The notes: generated by a model from the sequence alone, not told the origin. Counted from the stretch's first letter, positions 26,338 to 38,625 are shown. The stretch is DNA of 64,000 nucleotides from Jannaschia pagri (GCF_019655435.1 NZ_BPFH01000007.1:157552-221551); one strand, 5' to 3'. A program made the numbers and translations.

Positions 26338-27293
26338 CGGGCATCTTCCGTTGTGAGGTCGCGGGCCAACAGGTCCGCCATGGCGTTTTCGACCGTCAGA
26401 TCTCCGGCGACAAGGGCCACGGTCGCAGCGGTCACCGGCAGGTCTAGGCCATGTTTGCGGGCGAGCGCCAGGGCCGCCGTCGCGGTGGCAACGCCTTCGG
26501 TCGTGGCGGCTGGGCGGGGCGTACCGGCGCCAATGGCCTGGCCCAGGGCATAGTTCCGTGACGCGGGCGAGGCGCAGGTCAGCGCCAAGTCGCCCAGGCC
26601 CGACAACCCCATGAGTGTCTCCGCCCGTGCACCCAGACACGTCGCGAGGCGCATCATTTCGGCCATGCCGCGGGTCATCAAGGCCGCGCGGGCCGATTCG
26701 CCCAGACCGGCGCCCATGGCGGCCCCACAGGCAATCGCGATCACGTTCTTTAGCGCCCCGCCCAGTTCGACCCCCATGGTATCCGTCGTTCGATAGAGCC
26801 GCAGCGTGGGTGTCGATAGGGCCGCCTGTAGGCTGGCTCCGACGCCATCATCCGCGCAACCGAGTGCCAATGCGGTCGGCAGGCCCCCTGCGATGTCCTT
26901 CGCAAAGCTGGGCCCGGACAGGACAGCGGCGGGCACCTCCGGCAGATGGGCGCCGATCACCGTCGTCGGCCCCGTTAGGGTGGCCAGGTCGATGCCCTTA
27001 CAAGCCGCCACAGTCGCGCCCGGGGACAGGGGCGCGATCAGCGGCAACAAGGCGCCCAGGCTCTGCATGGGCACGGCCAAGACCAAAAGCGTCGCCCCTC
27101 GCAGGTCCGCGAGCGACGACGTTGGTTGGACCGTTTCGGGCAGGGTCACTCCAGGCAGGCGCGGGGCGTCGCGGTGTGTCTGCATCCGGGCCACTGCGGC
27201 GTCCGACCGGGCCCACAACCGGACCTCGCTGCGCGCGGCGAGGGTGATCGCCAAGGCGGTCCCGAACGCTCCAGCCCCAACGACACCGATCAT
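26334..27293 (-). CDS. gpsA: Glycerol-3-phosphate dehydrogenase [NAD(P)+]
   Basis: Makes sn-glycerol 3-phosphate from dihydroxyacetone phosphate for phospholipid synthesis. The 319 residues begin with the Rossmann motif [14 protein letters not shown], then [22 protein letters not shown] and the catalytic Lys region [17 protein letters not shown]. Overlaps tsaD upstream (ATGA) and yciI downstream. Confidence 0.95.
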   Translation of the reverse strand: MIGVVGAGAFGTALAITLAARSEVRLWARSDAAVARMQTHRDAPRLPGVTLPETVQPTSSLADLRGATLLVLAVPMQSLGALLPLIAPLSPGATVAACKGIDLATLTGPTTVIGAHLPEVPAAVLSGPSFAKDIAGGLPTALALGCADDGVGASLQAALSTPTLRLYRTTDTMGVELGGALKNVIAIACGAAMGAGLGESARAALMTRGMAEMMRLATCLGARAETLMGLSGLGDLALTCASPASRNYALGQAIGAGTPRPAATTEGVATATAALALARKHGLDLPVTAATVALVAGDLTVENAMADLLARDLTTEDAR

Positions 27294-28372
27294 GCTTTGG
27301 CCCCGCGCTTGCCGGAGCCGAGCATCGGCGCCGACGCTGTGTCCAAGGGCCAGCGGGGTCTGGGCGTTAGGCTCAGATCATCCCGCGCCCCTGCGGCAAA
27401 GGCCTCTAGCCCGGCCCAGGCGATCATGGCTGCGTTGTCCGTACACAGGGCCAACGGCGGCGCGGTAAATGTGACGCCAGCCTCCGTCGCCACGTCTTGC
27501 AGGGCCGACCGGAGCGCGCCGTTGGCGGCAACACCACCCGCCACCGCCAGCGTCGAAACATCGGGGCAGGCGGCCAGCGCCCGGCGCGTCTTTTCGGCCA
27601 GCACATCCCGGACGGCCGATTGAAAGCCCAGACACAGGTCCGCACGGGCCGCCCTCGGCAGCCCCCCATGGGCCGCAATGAGGGTATCCCGCGCGCGCAA
27701 CACGGCTGTCTTGAGGCCAGAGAAAGACAGATCCATGCCGGGTCGGTCCAGCAAAGGTCGGGGCAGGGGATGGGCGCGGTCCCCGTCTTTCGCGCAGGCC
27801 TCGACCGCCGGGCCGCCGGGTTGTGCCAAGCCCAGAAGGCGCGCGACCTTATCGAAGGCCTCGCCAGGGGCGTCGTCGATCGTTCCCCCCAACCTGGTAA
27901 AGGCCTGCGGCCCGTCTACCCGCAGAAACTGACAATGGCCGCCCGACACCAGCAGCATCAGATAGGGATAGGCCGTGCCGTCGGTCAGTCGCGGCGTCAA
28001 CGCATGCCCCGCCAGGTGGTTTACCCCCACCAGGGGCAGGCCCGTGGCCAGCGCCAAGCCCTTGGCGCACATCACGGCGGCCATAACGCCGCCGATCAGA
28101 CCGGGACCGGCGGTGACGGCTATGGCATCGCAGGCCGATAGGTCGAGGCCCGCTTCGGCCAATGCCGCCTCCACGGCGATGTCGATCTTCTCTGCATGGG
28201 CCCGGGCGGCGATTTCGGGCACAACACCACCGAACGCCGCATGGAGCTCAGACTGACCAAGCACGACATTCGATAGGATGTGCGCAGAGCCGCTCGCGTC
28301 CCCGCGCACCACGGCAGCAGCGGTATCATCGCAAGAGCTTTCGAGGCCCAGAAGGGTCAGGTCTTGTGCCAT
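27290..28372 (-). CDS. tsaD: tRNA N6-threonylcarbamoyladenosine transferase TsaD
   Basis: Transfers the threonylcarbamoyl group to A37 of ANN-decoding tRNAs. The 360-residue ASKHA protein starts [18 protein letters not shown] and has the metal motif NHLAGH plus the [11 protein letters not shown] region. The start MAQDLTLLG is chosen at 28372; 19 extra upstream codons are unsupported. First gene of the tsaD-gpsA-yciI-EVE overlapping set and divergent from hemD, 56 bases apart. Confidence 0.95.
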   Translation of the reverse strand: MAQDLTLLGLESSCDDTAAAVVRGDASGSAHILSNVVLGQSELHAAFGGVVPEIAARAHAEKIDIAVEAALAEAGLDLSACDAIAVTAGPGLIGGVMAAVMCAKGLALATGLPLVGVNHLAGHALTPRLTDGTAYPYLMLLVSGGHCQFLRVDGPQAFTRLGGTIDDAPGEAFDKVARLLGLAQPGGPAVEACAKDGDRAHPLPRPLLDRPGMDLSFSGLKTAVLRARDTLIAAHGGLPRAARADLCLGFQSAVRDVLAEKTRRALAACPDVSTLAVAGGVAANGALRSALQDVATEAGVTFTAPPLALCTDNAAMIAWAGLEAFAAGARDDLSLTPRPRWPLDTASAPMLGSGKRGAKA

Positions 28373-28428
28373 GGGGGAATGGGATCCACAGTTTCTGCAC
28401 CGTCTATCCGTCGCCAAGGAGGGTGACA

Positions 28429-29136
28429 ATGTTGCCCGAAGGCGCGCCGCCCGTTCTCTTGACCCGCCCCGCCGCCGCGTCGGAGCGGTTGGCCCAATGG
28501 CTTCGCGGCAAGGGCGCGCAGGTCATCGTGTCGCCGCTGTTGGCGATCCGCTACGCGTCGCATTTGCCGGAGGTGCCAGGGGCTTTGGTGTTTACCTCGA
28601 CCCACGGCGTTGCGGCCTATCGTGCACTGGGCGGGGCCGGGGGGCTACCCACATGGTGTGTGGGTCCACGGACCGCTGCGTCTGCACGACAGGCGGGGCT
28701 TGCCGTGCAGGGTGTGGCGCCCACGGCAGCGGCCCTGGCCAAAGACATTCCCGACGGTGCGCCCGCCCTGCTGCACCTGCGGGGCGCGGTCCAACGGGGC
28801 GATTTTGCTGCTGATCTGCGCGCACGGGGTCTGATCGCCGACAGCGCCGTTCTGTATCACCAAGACCCTCTGCCCCTGAGCCCGGCTGCTAAAGCGGCCC
28901 TGTCAGCGCCGATTGTCGTCCCGCTTTATTCGCCCAGGACGGCGACGCTCTTTGCCCAGGCCTGTCCCCCCGAGGCGTGGCCCCATGTCCAGGCAATCGG
29001 TCTCAGCCAGGCGGTTGTCGATCCCTTGCCAATTTCCGCGCCGATTGCTCGCAGACCGGACGGATCTGCCATGCGAGACGCGATCATGGTCGTACTCGGT
29101 GGATCGGCGGTTGAGGGGCAGCCGCGTTCGCTTTAG
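28429..29136 (+). CDS. hemD: Uroporphyrinogen-III synthase
   Basis: Closes and inverts hydroxymethylbilane to uroporphyrinogen III in heme/cobalamin/bacteriochlorophyll synthesis. The 235-residue two-domain protein starts [39 protein letters not shown] and [15 protein letters not shown] are the recognisable parts of this poorly conserved family. AAGGAGG lies just upstream of the ATG. The Mic60-like and hemY genes follow, the common Rhodobacterales arrangement. Confidence 0.88.
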   Translation: MLPEGAPPVLLTRPAAASERLAQWLRGKGAQVIVSPLLAIRYASHLPEVPGALVFTSTHGVAAYRALGGAGGLPTWCVGPRTAASARQAGLAVQGVAPTAAALAKDIPDGAPALLHLRGAVQRGDFAADLRARGLIADSAVLYHQDPLPLSPAAKAALSAPIVVPLYSPRTATLFAQACPPEAWPHVQAIGLSQAVVDPLPISAPIARRPDGSAMRDAIMVVLGGSAVEGQPRSL

Positions 29137-29192
29137 GTGTAAGGCGCCTGCCCGGGTCCTGCCCCCGGATGTTGCGAGTCGGAGGGAACGCG

Positions 29193-30659
29193 TTGGCGCG
29201 CAAGTCAAAGAAGAATACCCGAACATCGAAACCGGACGTGGACCAGCAGGAGGTCGACACGACCGCCGTTGAGACACCGCCCGAAGACGTCGCTGAAGAT
29301 ACGGCCACCGTCGAAGATGCCATCATCGTGTCAGAGGCCGGTGGTGAAGACCAATCCGTGCCTGACAGCCCACCGACAGAGGATCAAGCGAACGCGCTCG
29401 ATGGGTCCGATGCCGGGACCGAGGCTGCCTCCGAGGGTGAGGCCTCCACGCCCGAAGAGGTCACCCCCGAAGGCGGTGCGACCGAAGACACGCCGCCAGC
29501 GGATCTACCCGACGACACTGTCGAAGCCGACCCAGCCGAGACCAAAGACGCAGACGTAGAGGCGCCGTCGGATGCCGAAGCGCAGCCTGATCAAGACGCG
29601 GATGCCGAGGCATCCCGCGACGACGACCAGACCGCTCCGCCCCAGGCGGAGCAGGAACCGGTCGGATCGCCGTCGCCTGTGCTCGCTCCTACTCCGGCAC
29701 CCCAAGTGATCGAAAAGCGTGGCCCCGGGTTTGTTCCGCTGGTGCTGGGCGGCTTGATCGCGGGTGCCATCGGATATGCCATTCCCTTGTTCACCGCGTC
29801 GGACGCATCGGGTGATGATGGTCGCATCGCCGCGTTGGAGGCTGAGGTGGCTGCCATAGAGGTGCCCGAGGCCGTTGACCTTGGGGCATTGGAGGCGGCG
29901 CAGGCCGATCTTTCGGCCCGCTTGGATGCTTTGACGGCCCGTGTCGACGGACTGACTGTCGTCCCAGCATCGAGCGATGGGGACGTGGCTGCGGCCCCTG
30001 CGGTGATTGATCTGTCCGGGATCGAAGCGGGCCTCGCCGAGCTTGAGGACCTGCCAGAGGCCCTGTCGGCGCTAGAGGCGCGGATAGATGCTCTGCCGCA
30101 GCCAGGCCCTGACCTGTCTGACCGGGTTGCCGAGGTTGAGGCGCGGTTGGATGCGCTCCGCGACGAAACCCAGGCCGTCGAAGCCACGGCCGAAGACTTG
30201 GCCCGCGAAGCGGCCCGCAACCAGCTCAAGATCGCCATCGACAGCGGCGCACCGTTTGCGGAGCCGCTGGCCGTTCTGGGCGATGCCCCTGAGGTTTTGA
30301 CAGCCAACGCCGAAACCGGTGTGGCCACGGCCCGAACCCTCGCGGATGCCTTCCCCGAGGCCGCACGGGCCGCCTTGACCGAAGCGCGGCGGGTGGAGCC
30401 GGTTGACGGCAACCCGATCACAGCGTTCCTGCGCCGCCAGACCGGCGCCCGGTCGCTGGAGCCGCAAGAGGGCACCAGCGCAGATGCCGTGCTGAGCCGT
30501 GCCGAGGCCGCCGTGCGCGCGGGCGATGTTCAGACGGCTCTGGACGAGATTGCCGCGCTGCCAGCCGAGGCCAGTGCGCCCTTGGCCGATTGGACGGCCC
30601 AAGCTGAGACCCTGGTGGCCGCGCAGGCCGCCGTTCAAGACTATTTTGAGACTGAGTGA
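29193..30659 (+). CDS. Mitofilin/Mic60-like inner-membrane protein
   Basis: A 488-residue protein starting at TTG 29193 (GGAGGG six bases upstream; ATG 29169 is an alternative adding eight residues). A long acidic, Pro/Ala/Glu/Asp-rich N-terminal part (about 1-175) precedes one transmembrane segment (FVPLVLGGLIAGAIGYAIPLF, about 183-203). A coiled-coil region and a helical C-terminal domain ending QAAVQDYFETE match alphaproteobacterial COG4223. The mitochondrial relative Mic60 shapes crista junctions; the bacterial protein is reported to deform membranes. Note the acidic segment lies on the cytoplasmic side if the usual topology holds. Confidence 0.82.
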   Translation: MARKSKKNTRTSKPDVDQQEVDTTAVETPPEDVAEDTATVEDAIIVSEAGGEDQSVPDSPPTEDQANALDGSDAGTEAASEGEASTPEEVTPEGGATEDTPPADLPDDTVEADPAETKDADVEAPSDAEAQPDQDADAEASRDDDQTAPPQAEQEPVGSPSPVLAPTPAPQVIEKRGPGFVPLVLGGLIAGAIGYAIPLFTASDASGDDGRIAALEAEVAAIEVPEAVDLGALEAAQADLSARLDALTARVDGLTVVPASSDGDVAAAPAVIDLSGIEAGLAELEDLPEALSALEARIDALPQPGPDLSDRVAEVEARLDALRDETQAVEATAEDLAREAARNQLKIAIDSGAPFAEPLAVLGDAPEVLTANAETGVATARTLADAFPEAARAALTEARRVEPVDGNPITAFLRRQTGARSLEPQEGTSADAVLSRAEAAVRAGDVQTALDEIAALPAEASAPLADWTAQAETLVAAQAAVQDYFETE

Positions 30660-30668
30660 GGATCCGTC

Positions 30669-32255
30669 ATGCTTTGGTCGCTCTTCAAGATCCTCCTGTT
30701 CGTGGCGCTTGTCATTGCCCTCGCCTTTGGTGTTCAGGCTGTGTTGGCCGTGTCCGGGGACGTTATCGTGCGCTTGGATGGCAGCGAGTTCGTTCTGACA
30801 CCGCTACAACTCATAATCGGTGCTTTGATTGCCGTGGTGGCGCTGTATGTCGCCTTCAAGCTGGCTGGCCTGATCGTCGCGACGCTCAAGTTCATCAACG
30901 GCGATGATACCGCGTTCAGCCGCTACTCGGACCGGATCCGGGAACGGCGCGGCTACGATGCCCTGAGCGAATCGTTGATGGCCCTCGCGGCGGGGGAGGC
31001 CCGCGAAGCGGCGACCAAGGCCCAAAAGGCCGAGAAGTACCTCAACCGCCCCGAGGTGACGACGCTGCTGGTGGCCCAGGCCGCTGAGGCAGTGGGCGAC
31101 AAGGCCCGCGCGACCGAGGCCTGGAAATCCCTTGTCCAACACGACCGCAGCCGTTTTGTCGGCGTGCGCGGTCTGATGCGTCAGAAGTTGGAAGAGGGCG
31201 ACACGGATACGGCGATGAAGCTGGCCGAAAAGGCCTTTGCCCTGAAGCCGAAGAACATCGAGACCCAGGACACGCTGCTGCGTTTGCAGGCGCGGGACGC
31301 CAATTGGGATGGTGCGCGCAAGGTCCTGTCCGCCAAGGTCAAGACCGGCGCCTTGCCCAAGGATGTGTACAAGCGCCGCGAGGCGGTGTTGTGCCTGGCC
31401 GATGCGCGGGCGCAGATTGCCGCCGGTGGATCCGCGGACAAGGCCCGTGCCGAAGCGCTGGAGGCCAACCGCCTGTCGCCGCAGTTGGTCCCTGCTGCCG
31501 TGCTGGCCGCGCGTCTGTTGGTCGAGGCGAACGAAAAGCGCCGCGCCGCCAAAGTCATCAAAGCGGCGTGGCAGACGACCCAGCACCCCGATCTGGCCGC
31601 AGCCTTCGCCGCGATTGAGCCGGATGAAACACCCGACGCGCGCCTACGTCGGTTCCAAGCGTTGCTAAAGATTGTGCCCAATGCGCCGGAAACCAAAATG
31701 CTGGAGACCGAGTTGCATTTGGCCGCCGAGGATTTCCCCGGCGCACGGCGGGCCCTTGGCACTCTGGCGGAAACCCACCCGGTGGCACGGTCGCTGACCT
31801 TGATGGCCGCCATCGAGCGGGGCGAAGGCGCGCCGGAAGCGGTTGTTCGCGGCTGGCTGGCCAAGGCGCTTGGCGCCTCGCGCGGGCCGCAGTGGGTCTG
31901 CGAGAACTGCGGCACGGTCCATGAGGAGTGGGTGCCCGTCTGTACCTCCTGCGAGGCATTCGACAGCCTGAAGTGGACGGAGGCATCCCAAGCGACGTCG
32001 CCGACCTCCGCGTTGCCGTCGGCGATGCTGCCGTTGCTGATCGGGGGACCGGTCGCCGACGAGGAGGAGCCCGAGGCCGACACGGTCGAGCCAGTCGTCG
32101 AAGAGGTGACCGTCGAAGCCACCGAGACAATCGTGGACCCGGATGTGGTGGGCACCACGCGCGACGTCACCGAACCGGTCGCTGTGCCCGTGGCCGAGGA
32201 CACGTCTGAGGCCGCCCCGCGCGAGGAGGCCTCCTCTGCGGCATCGCGGGGGTAG
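30669..32255 (+). CDS. hemY: HemY-like membrane TPR protein with C-terminal zinc ribbon
   Basis: 528 residues: two N-terminal transmembrane segments (about 5-28 and 42-68), the HemY_N region, a long run of TPR-like helical repeats (about 90-405), then a four-cysteine ribbon WVCENCGTVHEEWVPVCTSCEAF (about 417-439) and an acidic, repetitive tail (about 465-528). It does not resemble the oxidase of the same symbol from Bacillus. The ribbon recalls the rubredoxin-type module of LapB. Ten bases downstream of the Mic60-like gene. Confidence 0.85.
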   Translation: MLWSLFKILLFVALVIALAFGVQAVLAVSGDVIVRLDGSEFVLTPLQLIIGALIAVVALYVAFKLAGLIVATLKFINGDDTAFSRYSDRIRERRGYDALSESLMALAAGEAREAATKAQKAEKYLNRPEVTTLLVAQAAEAVGDKARATEAWKSLVQHDRSRFVGVRGLMRQKLEEGDTDTAMKLAEKAFALKPKNIETQDTLLRLQARDANWDGARKVLSAKVKTGALPKDVYKRREAVLCLADARAQIAAGGSADKARAEALEANRLSPQLVPAAVLAARLLVEANEKRRAAKVIKAAWQTTQHPDLAAAFAAIEPDETPDARLRRFQALLKIVPNAPETKMLETELHLAAEDFPGARRALGTLAETHPVARSLTLMAAIERGEGAPEAVVRGWLAKALGASRGPQWVCENCGTVHEEWVPVCTSCEAFDSLKWTEASQATSPTSALPSAMLPLLIGGPVADEEEPEADTVEPVVEEVTVEATETIVDPDVVGTTRDVTEPVAVPVAEDTSEAAPREEASSAASRG

Positions 32256-32405
32256 GTCAGCCTCGCGTCAGCGGGTGGGTGGCTCGCCGATCTGTCCGGT
32301 ATGACCGACGGGATCAATGTTGTCCCAACGGTTATCCGACATCTGGTGAAATCGGGGCTGGCAACGGCCCCGTTCCCCTGTTAGGACGCCGCCACCGAAG
32401 GGAAT

Positions 32406-32481
32406 GCCGGTGTAGCTCAGCTGGTAGAGCACGTCATTCGTAATGATGGGGTCGTAGGTTCGAGTCCTATCACCGGCACCA
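32406..32481 (+). tRNA. tRNA-Thr (anticodon CGT)
   Basis: Acceptor GCCGGTG pairs with CACCGGC. D arm GCTC-GAGC, anticodon stem CGTCA/TGATG with loop TTCGTAA (anticodon CGT), T arm GTAGG-TTCGAGT-CCTAT, and encoded 3' CCA. It reads ACG codons. Confidence 0.96.
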
Positions 32482-32507
32482 CCTTCGGGTCTTACCAGGA
32501 CATGCCA

Positions 32508-32544
32508 AACGGCCCGCGCCCATTGCGGTGGGGCGCGGGCCGTT
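32508..32544. terminator. Strong bidirectional terminator between tRNA-Thr and pgm
   Basis: A perfect 14-bp stem (AACGGCCCGCGCCC with GGGCGCGGGCCGTT) around a 9-base loop. It stands between the convergent tRNA-Thr and pgm, with TTGGTGTTT after it on the plus strand and TTTGG after it on the minus strand. Confidence 0.75.
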
Positions 32545-32550
32545 GGTGTT

Positions 32551-34901
<2,351 letters not shown>

Positions 34902-35150
34902 TCAGACTGCATCCCGCTGGGGTCTATCGCCACGGCGGCGGTTTGGGTCCACCCATCCGCCTTTGGGAATGAAGCGATCCAGGATCCAGGGATGTTCGAT
35001 GGGGACCCAGGGGTTCTCGCTCCACCTTGGTTCGCGCGCGGGCCAGAGGCTGGCGCGGCACTTCATGGGGCAGGGGGCGATGCGCGTCATGCGGGCCGGG
35101 TGCCCATCCACCTCGTCGACGTATCCCGTTCCATCGCACATTTTACACAT
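34902..35150 (-). CDS. Possible small Cys-rich protein
   Basis: An 82-residue ORF starting MCKMCDGTGYVDEVDGHPAR, with a CxxCxGTG motif like half of a DnaJ-type zinc finger and a second Cys pair (CPMKC, about 27-31). The middle WVPIEHPWILDRFIPKGGWV reads like a folded protein more than random translation. AGAGGA lies about nine bases before the ATG. No family was recognised; it stands alone in a gene-poor stretch, possibly a phage- or plasmid-derived remnant. Confidence 0.4.
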   Translation of the reverse strand: MCKMCDGTGYVDEVDGHPARMTRIAPCPMKCRASLWPAREPRWSENPWVPIEHPWILDRFIPKGGWVDPNRRRGDRPQRDAV

Positions 35151-35271
35151 CGTTCGCGTTCCTCTCCGCCCGTTTTCGTGTTTCGCTTACACGTTGGGCG
35201 GTAGCACCCCACGGACGGGGAGACCTGTCACGCAGGTTAGGGACAGACGGAATTTAGCCCCTGATGTACCT

Positions 35272-35283
35272 CAAACCGGTTTG
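35272..35283. promoter_or_regulatory. Perfect 12-bp palindrome CAAACCGGTTTG
   Basis: Lies 56-67 bases past the pqiC stop and about 120 bases upstream of the possible Cys-rich gene (34902-35150), so it could be an operator for that gene. No second copy was noticed in the window by eye. Confidence 0.3.
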
Positions 35284-35338
35284 GGAGGGCTTGAAACGAT
35301 GATAAGAGCCAAATCCTCCAGACCATCGGCTGGCAGCC

Positions 35339-35884
35339 CTACAGCTTACGGGCGATATCTTCGGCTAGGCGCAGCCAGGCGGCCTCGTGGGCTGCGATGA
35401 TGGTGACGTAGCTGTCGTCGACCACCGGCACGAAGAGGTCGAAGGTTTCGACCCGACCGCGCCCCTCTTCGCGGCGCAGGGCATAGCTGCCGCGCAGGCG
35501 CAATTGACCGTCTGCCCGGACGATCATGTCCTCGACAAAGACCGTCACTTCGACTTCGGGAAAGCCCGACAAGGGCCAGGGTTCGACGGCGGCGGCCGCA
35601 TCGGTGATTTGATTGAGGTGGCGCGCCAGACTTCCGGCCATGGCCCGGTCCGGCAGATCCGCCCAAAGTTTGCCCGTATCCGTGACCAGGGAGCCATCTT
35701 CCCGCTGCAAGGGGATTTCCTGGTTCACCGCGTATTCCGGGATGGACACTTCGCTGATCTGCACCGTGTCAGCCCGCACGTTCAGCCGGAGGTCGCTGGT
35801 CACCGGGGGCGGTGCGAAATACTGCGTCTCAGAACAGCCAATGAGTGCGCCAAGCGCCAGCAGAGTAAGGGGCAGACGGAGCAT
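35339..35884 (-). CDS. pqiC: PqiC-type lipoprotein (ABC-transport auxiliary component)
   Basis: 181 residues with a lipoprotein signal (MLRLPLTLLALGALIGCSE, lipobox LIGC), so outer-membrane or periplasmic. The DUF330/PqiC-like body begins YFAPPPVTSDLRLNVRADTVQISEVSIPEY and ends with the usual helical RLAEDIARKL. With PqiA and PqiB it would form a trans-envelope lipid route. The start ATG 35884 was preferred over GTG 35896. Last gene of the tamA-to-pqiC minus-strand run. Confidence 0.88.
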   Translation of the reverse strand: MLRLPLTLLALGALIGCSETQYFAPPPVTSDLRLNVRADTVQISEVSIPEYAVNQEIPLQREDGSLVTDTGKLWADLPDRAMAGSLARHLNQITDAAAAVEPWPLSGFPEVEVTVFVEDMIVRADGQLRLRGSYALRREEGRGRVETFDLFVPVVDDSYVTIIAAHEAAWLRLAEDIARKL

Positions 35885-35892
35885 GGGGCAGT

Positions 35893-38625
35893 TCACCTTC
35901 CGAGAAGCAGGGAGTTCGGGTTGCGTTCAATGGTGCGCGCGAGGGAGCTGACGTCCTCGGCGGCGCGGGTGGCAGCCCGCAGAGCAGAATAGAGTTCCTG
36001 GTTCACACGGCTGCCGTCCCCGTAGGAGGTCAGCACACCTGTGGCCGAGGCCGTGAGCGTTTGCAGCCGCGCCACAAGGGCGGGCAGGTCACGCGCGGCA
36101 ATGGCCACGCTGTCTGCGGCACCCGATGCCGAGCGGAGCGTGGCGTTCAGGTTGTCCAATGTCCCGCCGGTGCGAATGACCTCTATTGTCCGTCGAACCT
36201 CTTCCAGGGTGTCCACAAGCGCCACGGGAACATCGTCCGCTTCGTCCGATGACAAAAACGCATCTGCTGTCTGCATTAAGGACGTCGTTGAATTGACCAG
36301 TTCGTCCAGAGCCAGGGCCTCCGCCTTGGCGGTCAAACGGTTGAGACCGGCCCCCAGCTCTTCGGCTTGGGCCATGACCCGTTCAGCGGAGGCCGACAGT
36401 TCCGGCAGGTTCTCAACGCTCGTGGCGACCGATTGCGCGGCGACCTCTGCGGCCTCTAGGGCGCTGGTCAGACGGGCCGCGGCTTCGGCTGCGGCCAGTT
36501 GCGCCGTCAGCGCGCGCACGTCCGCCGCGGTGGCGGCCAGGTCGGTGATGATGGCCTGCACCTCGGGTGAAGCGATGATGGCGCGCCCATCCTCCATCAG
36601 GGCCAAGGCCGCGCCCGGCAGCGCCTGCGTCGCCTCGTCCGACAGCAGGGCGTCGGCATCTTGGACCAGGGCGTTGATGTTGTCCGTCACCCGGTCCAGA
36701 TCGACGGTGCCTGCCGCGATGTTCTGCGCGGCCTCGGTCGCGGCTGTAACCGCTTCGGTCAGGCGGGGGGCCAGGTCGCTGCCAGCGACATCCGCAGCGA
36801 TGGCGCTCAGATCGGACGTGAGACGCTCAATATCGATCAAAACGCTCGCCACCTGGGGGGACGATAGGATGTTGCGCCCGTCGCGGATCAGGGCTTCGCC
36901 TTCGGTCAGGGCAGAGAGCGCCGCATCGGGCAGCGCCTGAGTCGCCTCGTCCGCCAGCAAGGTGCTGGCGTCTTCGGCCAAGACGGTCAAGCGCGCGGTC
37001 AGGGCATCGAGATCCGTGGTCCCGACTGCGATATTGCCCGCCGCCTCGGTCGCCGCCGTCAGGGTGGCGCTCAGGTTGGTGACAAGGTCGTCTGCGACCA
37101 CCTGTTCGGTGACCTGGGCGACGCTGTCGGCAATCGCCTCCAGATCGGTGAGCGCATTGGCAATTTCCGCAGATGCGATCAGGGCGCGGCCATCTTCAAG
37201 GGCGGCGAGGGCCGCACCCGGAATGGCGCGGGTGTCTTCGGACCCGGCAATCCGATTGAGGTTGTCCAAGAGATCGGTGGCCGAGGTTAGCAATTCTTCG
37301 ACCGGCAGGTCTGCGATGCGATCCATCAGGCCCGCCGCGCTTGCGGCCATGTCCGAGGCGTCGGGTTCGATCGACGGGATCAGCGGTGTATCGGTCACCC
37401 CGATTTCCAACCGACCCGGGATAGCGTCGTCCCGTTGGACCAGATCGACGGCCAGGTCCCCACCAAACAAGCTGGTGGAGGTCAGCTGCGCGCGCATCCC
37501 GTCCCGAACCAGATCGCCGAGGAAATCGAGGCCATCCAGCTCGCTCCGCATGGTGTCCAACCCCATCTTTGTGGGTTGCAACGACAAGACCGCAAGCAGT
37601 TGGACCGCTTGTGTGGGGTCGTCGGGCCGGATGAACCCGGTGATCGACGTCACGACGCCCACGCGGACGCCCTGATATCGCACGGACGCGCCGGAACTGA
37701 GGCCCGAGACGGCGGATGGAAAGAGGACGGATACGGTCACGGACCGTGCCGAGGGTGCCTCAAACGCCGAGGCGCGGGCGGCGCTTTCATCGGCAAAGAT
37801 GTTGTACACATGGCCCTGGCGCACCTGATCCCCACCGGAGACCAGAGTATCGAAGACGAGCCCGCCCTCCAGGATGGACGCAAGCGAACCAATCCGCAGA
37901 TCCACCCCGCCTGCGCCCAGGCCGACGGAGACACCGGAGGCGTCCCAAAAGCGGGTGGCCGTCGACAACTGGCGGTCGTAGGGCGCGCGCACGAAGGCAT
38001 CGATGCGGATCTCGGATCCGTCGGGCGACAGCCGGGGCTGCGCGACCTCCCCGACCTCGATGCCGCGATACAGGATGGGGGCGCCCGGTCCCAGGCGGCT
38101 GCTCTCGCGCGAGGAGAGGACGATTGCGGTCCCGTCTACGCCGGGTGGAACGATGGGCGCGCGTTCGTCGCCCTGGAATTCCGTCCGGCTATCCCCGATC
38201 TCGCTGTCCCAGGTACCTTCGATGTAGGTGCCCGAAAGGATCGTGTTCAGGCCCTCGACCCCGCGCGCCGTGACCTCCGGTTGCACCACCCAAAAGCTGG
38301 CATCTTCGTCCAGGTAGGGCGCGATATTGCGCGAGACGCGGACATAGACGTTCACTTGGCTGAGGTCCGCCGAAAAGCCCACATCTTCGACCACGCCCAC
38401 CGTGACCTCTCGAAAGCGGAGCGAGGTCTGCCCGATCTCAACGCCTGAGGCATCGGGGAAGGCGATCGCCACAAGGACCCCGCGGTTGGCATAGGACTGA
38501 TAGGCAATCGCCAGCGCGATCAGCACAGCGACAATGGGAACCAACCAGACCGCCGAGACCACCCGAACCCGACGCTTCGGGGCTTCCATCTTTGGCTGGT
38601 GCGGGGTGTCTGGCGTGTCAGTCAT
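35893..38625 (-). CDS. pqiB: PqiB-like MCE protein with repeat-extended C-terminal helical region
   Basis: 910 residues, far longer than E. coli PqiB (546). An N-terminal membrane anchor (about 22-46) is followed by three MCE domains (about 48-140, 165-260 and 290-400), then about 500 residues of Ala-rich helix. The helical part contains recurring units of about 100 residues, best seen at DEATQALPDAALSAL and DEATQALPGAALALM. In E. coli PqiB forms a hexameric tube with a coiled-coil needle across the periplasm; the extension suggests a longer or differently built needle. It overlaps both neighbours. Confidence 0.92.
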   Translation of the reverse strand: MTDTPDTPHQPKMEAPKRRVRVVSAVWLVPIVAVLIALAIAYQSYANRGVLVAIAFPDASGVEIGQTSLRFREVTVGVVEDVGFSADLSQVNVYVRVSRNIAPYLDEDASFWVVQPEVTARGVEGLNTILSGTYIEGTWDSEIGDSRTEFQGDERAPIVPPGVDGTAIVLSSRESSRLGPGAPILYRGIEVGEVAQPRLSPDGSEIRIDAFVRAPYDRQLSTATRFWDASGVSVGLGAGGVDLRIGSLASILEGGLVFDTLVSGGDQVRQGHVYNIFADESAARASAFEAPSARSVTVSVLFPSAVSGLSSGASVRYQGVRVGVVTSITGFIRPDDPTQAVQLLAVLSLQPTKMGLDTMRSELDGLDFLGDLVRDGMRAQLTSTSLFGGDLAVDLVQRDDAIPGRLEIGVTDTPLIPSIEPDASDMAASAAGLMDRIADLPVEELLTSATDLLDNLNRIAGSEDTRAIPGAALAALEDGRALIASAEIANALTDLEAIADSVAQVTEQVVADDLVTNLSATLTAATEAAGNIAVGTTDLDALTARLTVLAEDASTLLADEATQALPDAALSALTEGEALIRDGRNILSSPQVASVLIDIERLTSDLSAIAADVAGSDLAPRLTEAVTAATEAAQNIAAGTVDLDRVTDNINALVQDADALLSDEATQALPGAALALMEDGRAIIASPEVQAIITDLAATAADVRALTAQLAAAEAAARLTSALEAAEVAAQSVATSVENLPELSASAERVMAQAEELGAGLNRLTAKAEALALDELVNSTTSLMQTADAFLSSDEADDVPVALVDTLEEVRRTIEVIRTGGTLDNLNATLRSASGAADSVAIAARDLPALVARLQTLTASATGVLTSYGDGSRVNQELYSALRAATRAAEDVSSLARTIERNPNSLLLGR

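Noticed and set aside
37435..38448. 337-codon plus-strand ORF antisense to pqiB
   Set aside because: Shadow of the repeat-rich pqiB gene; no motif.
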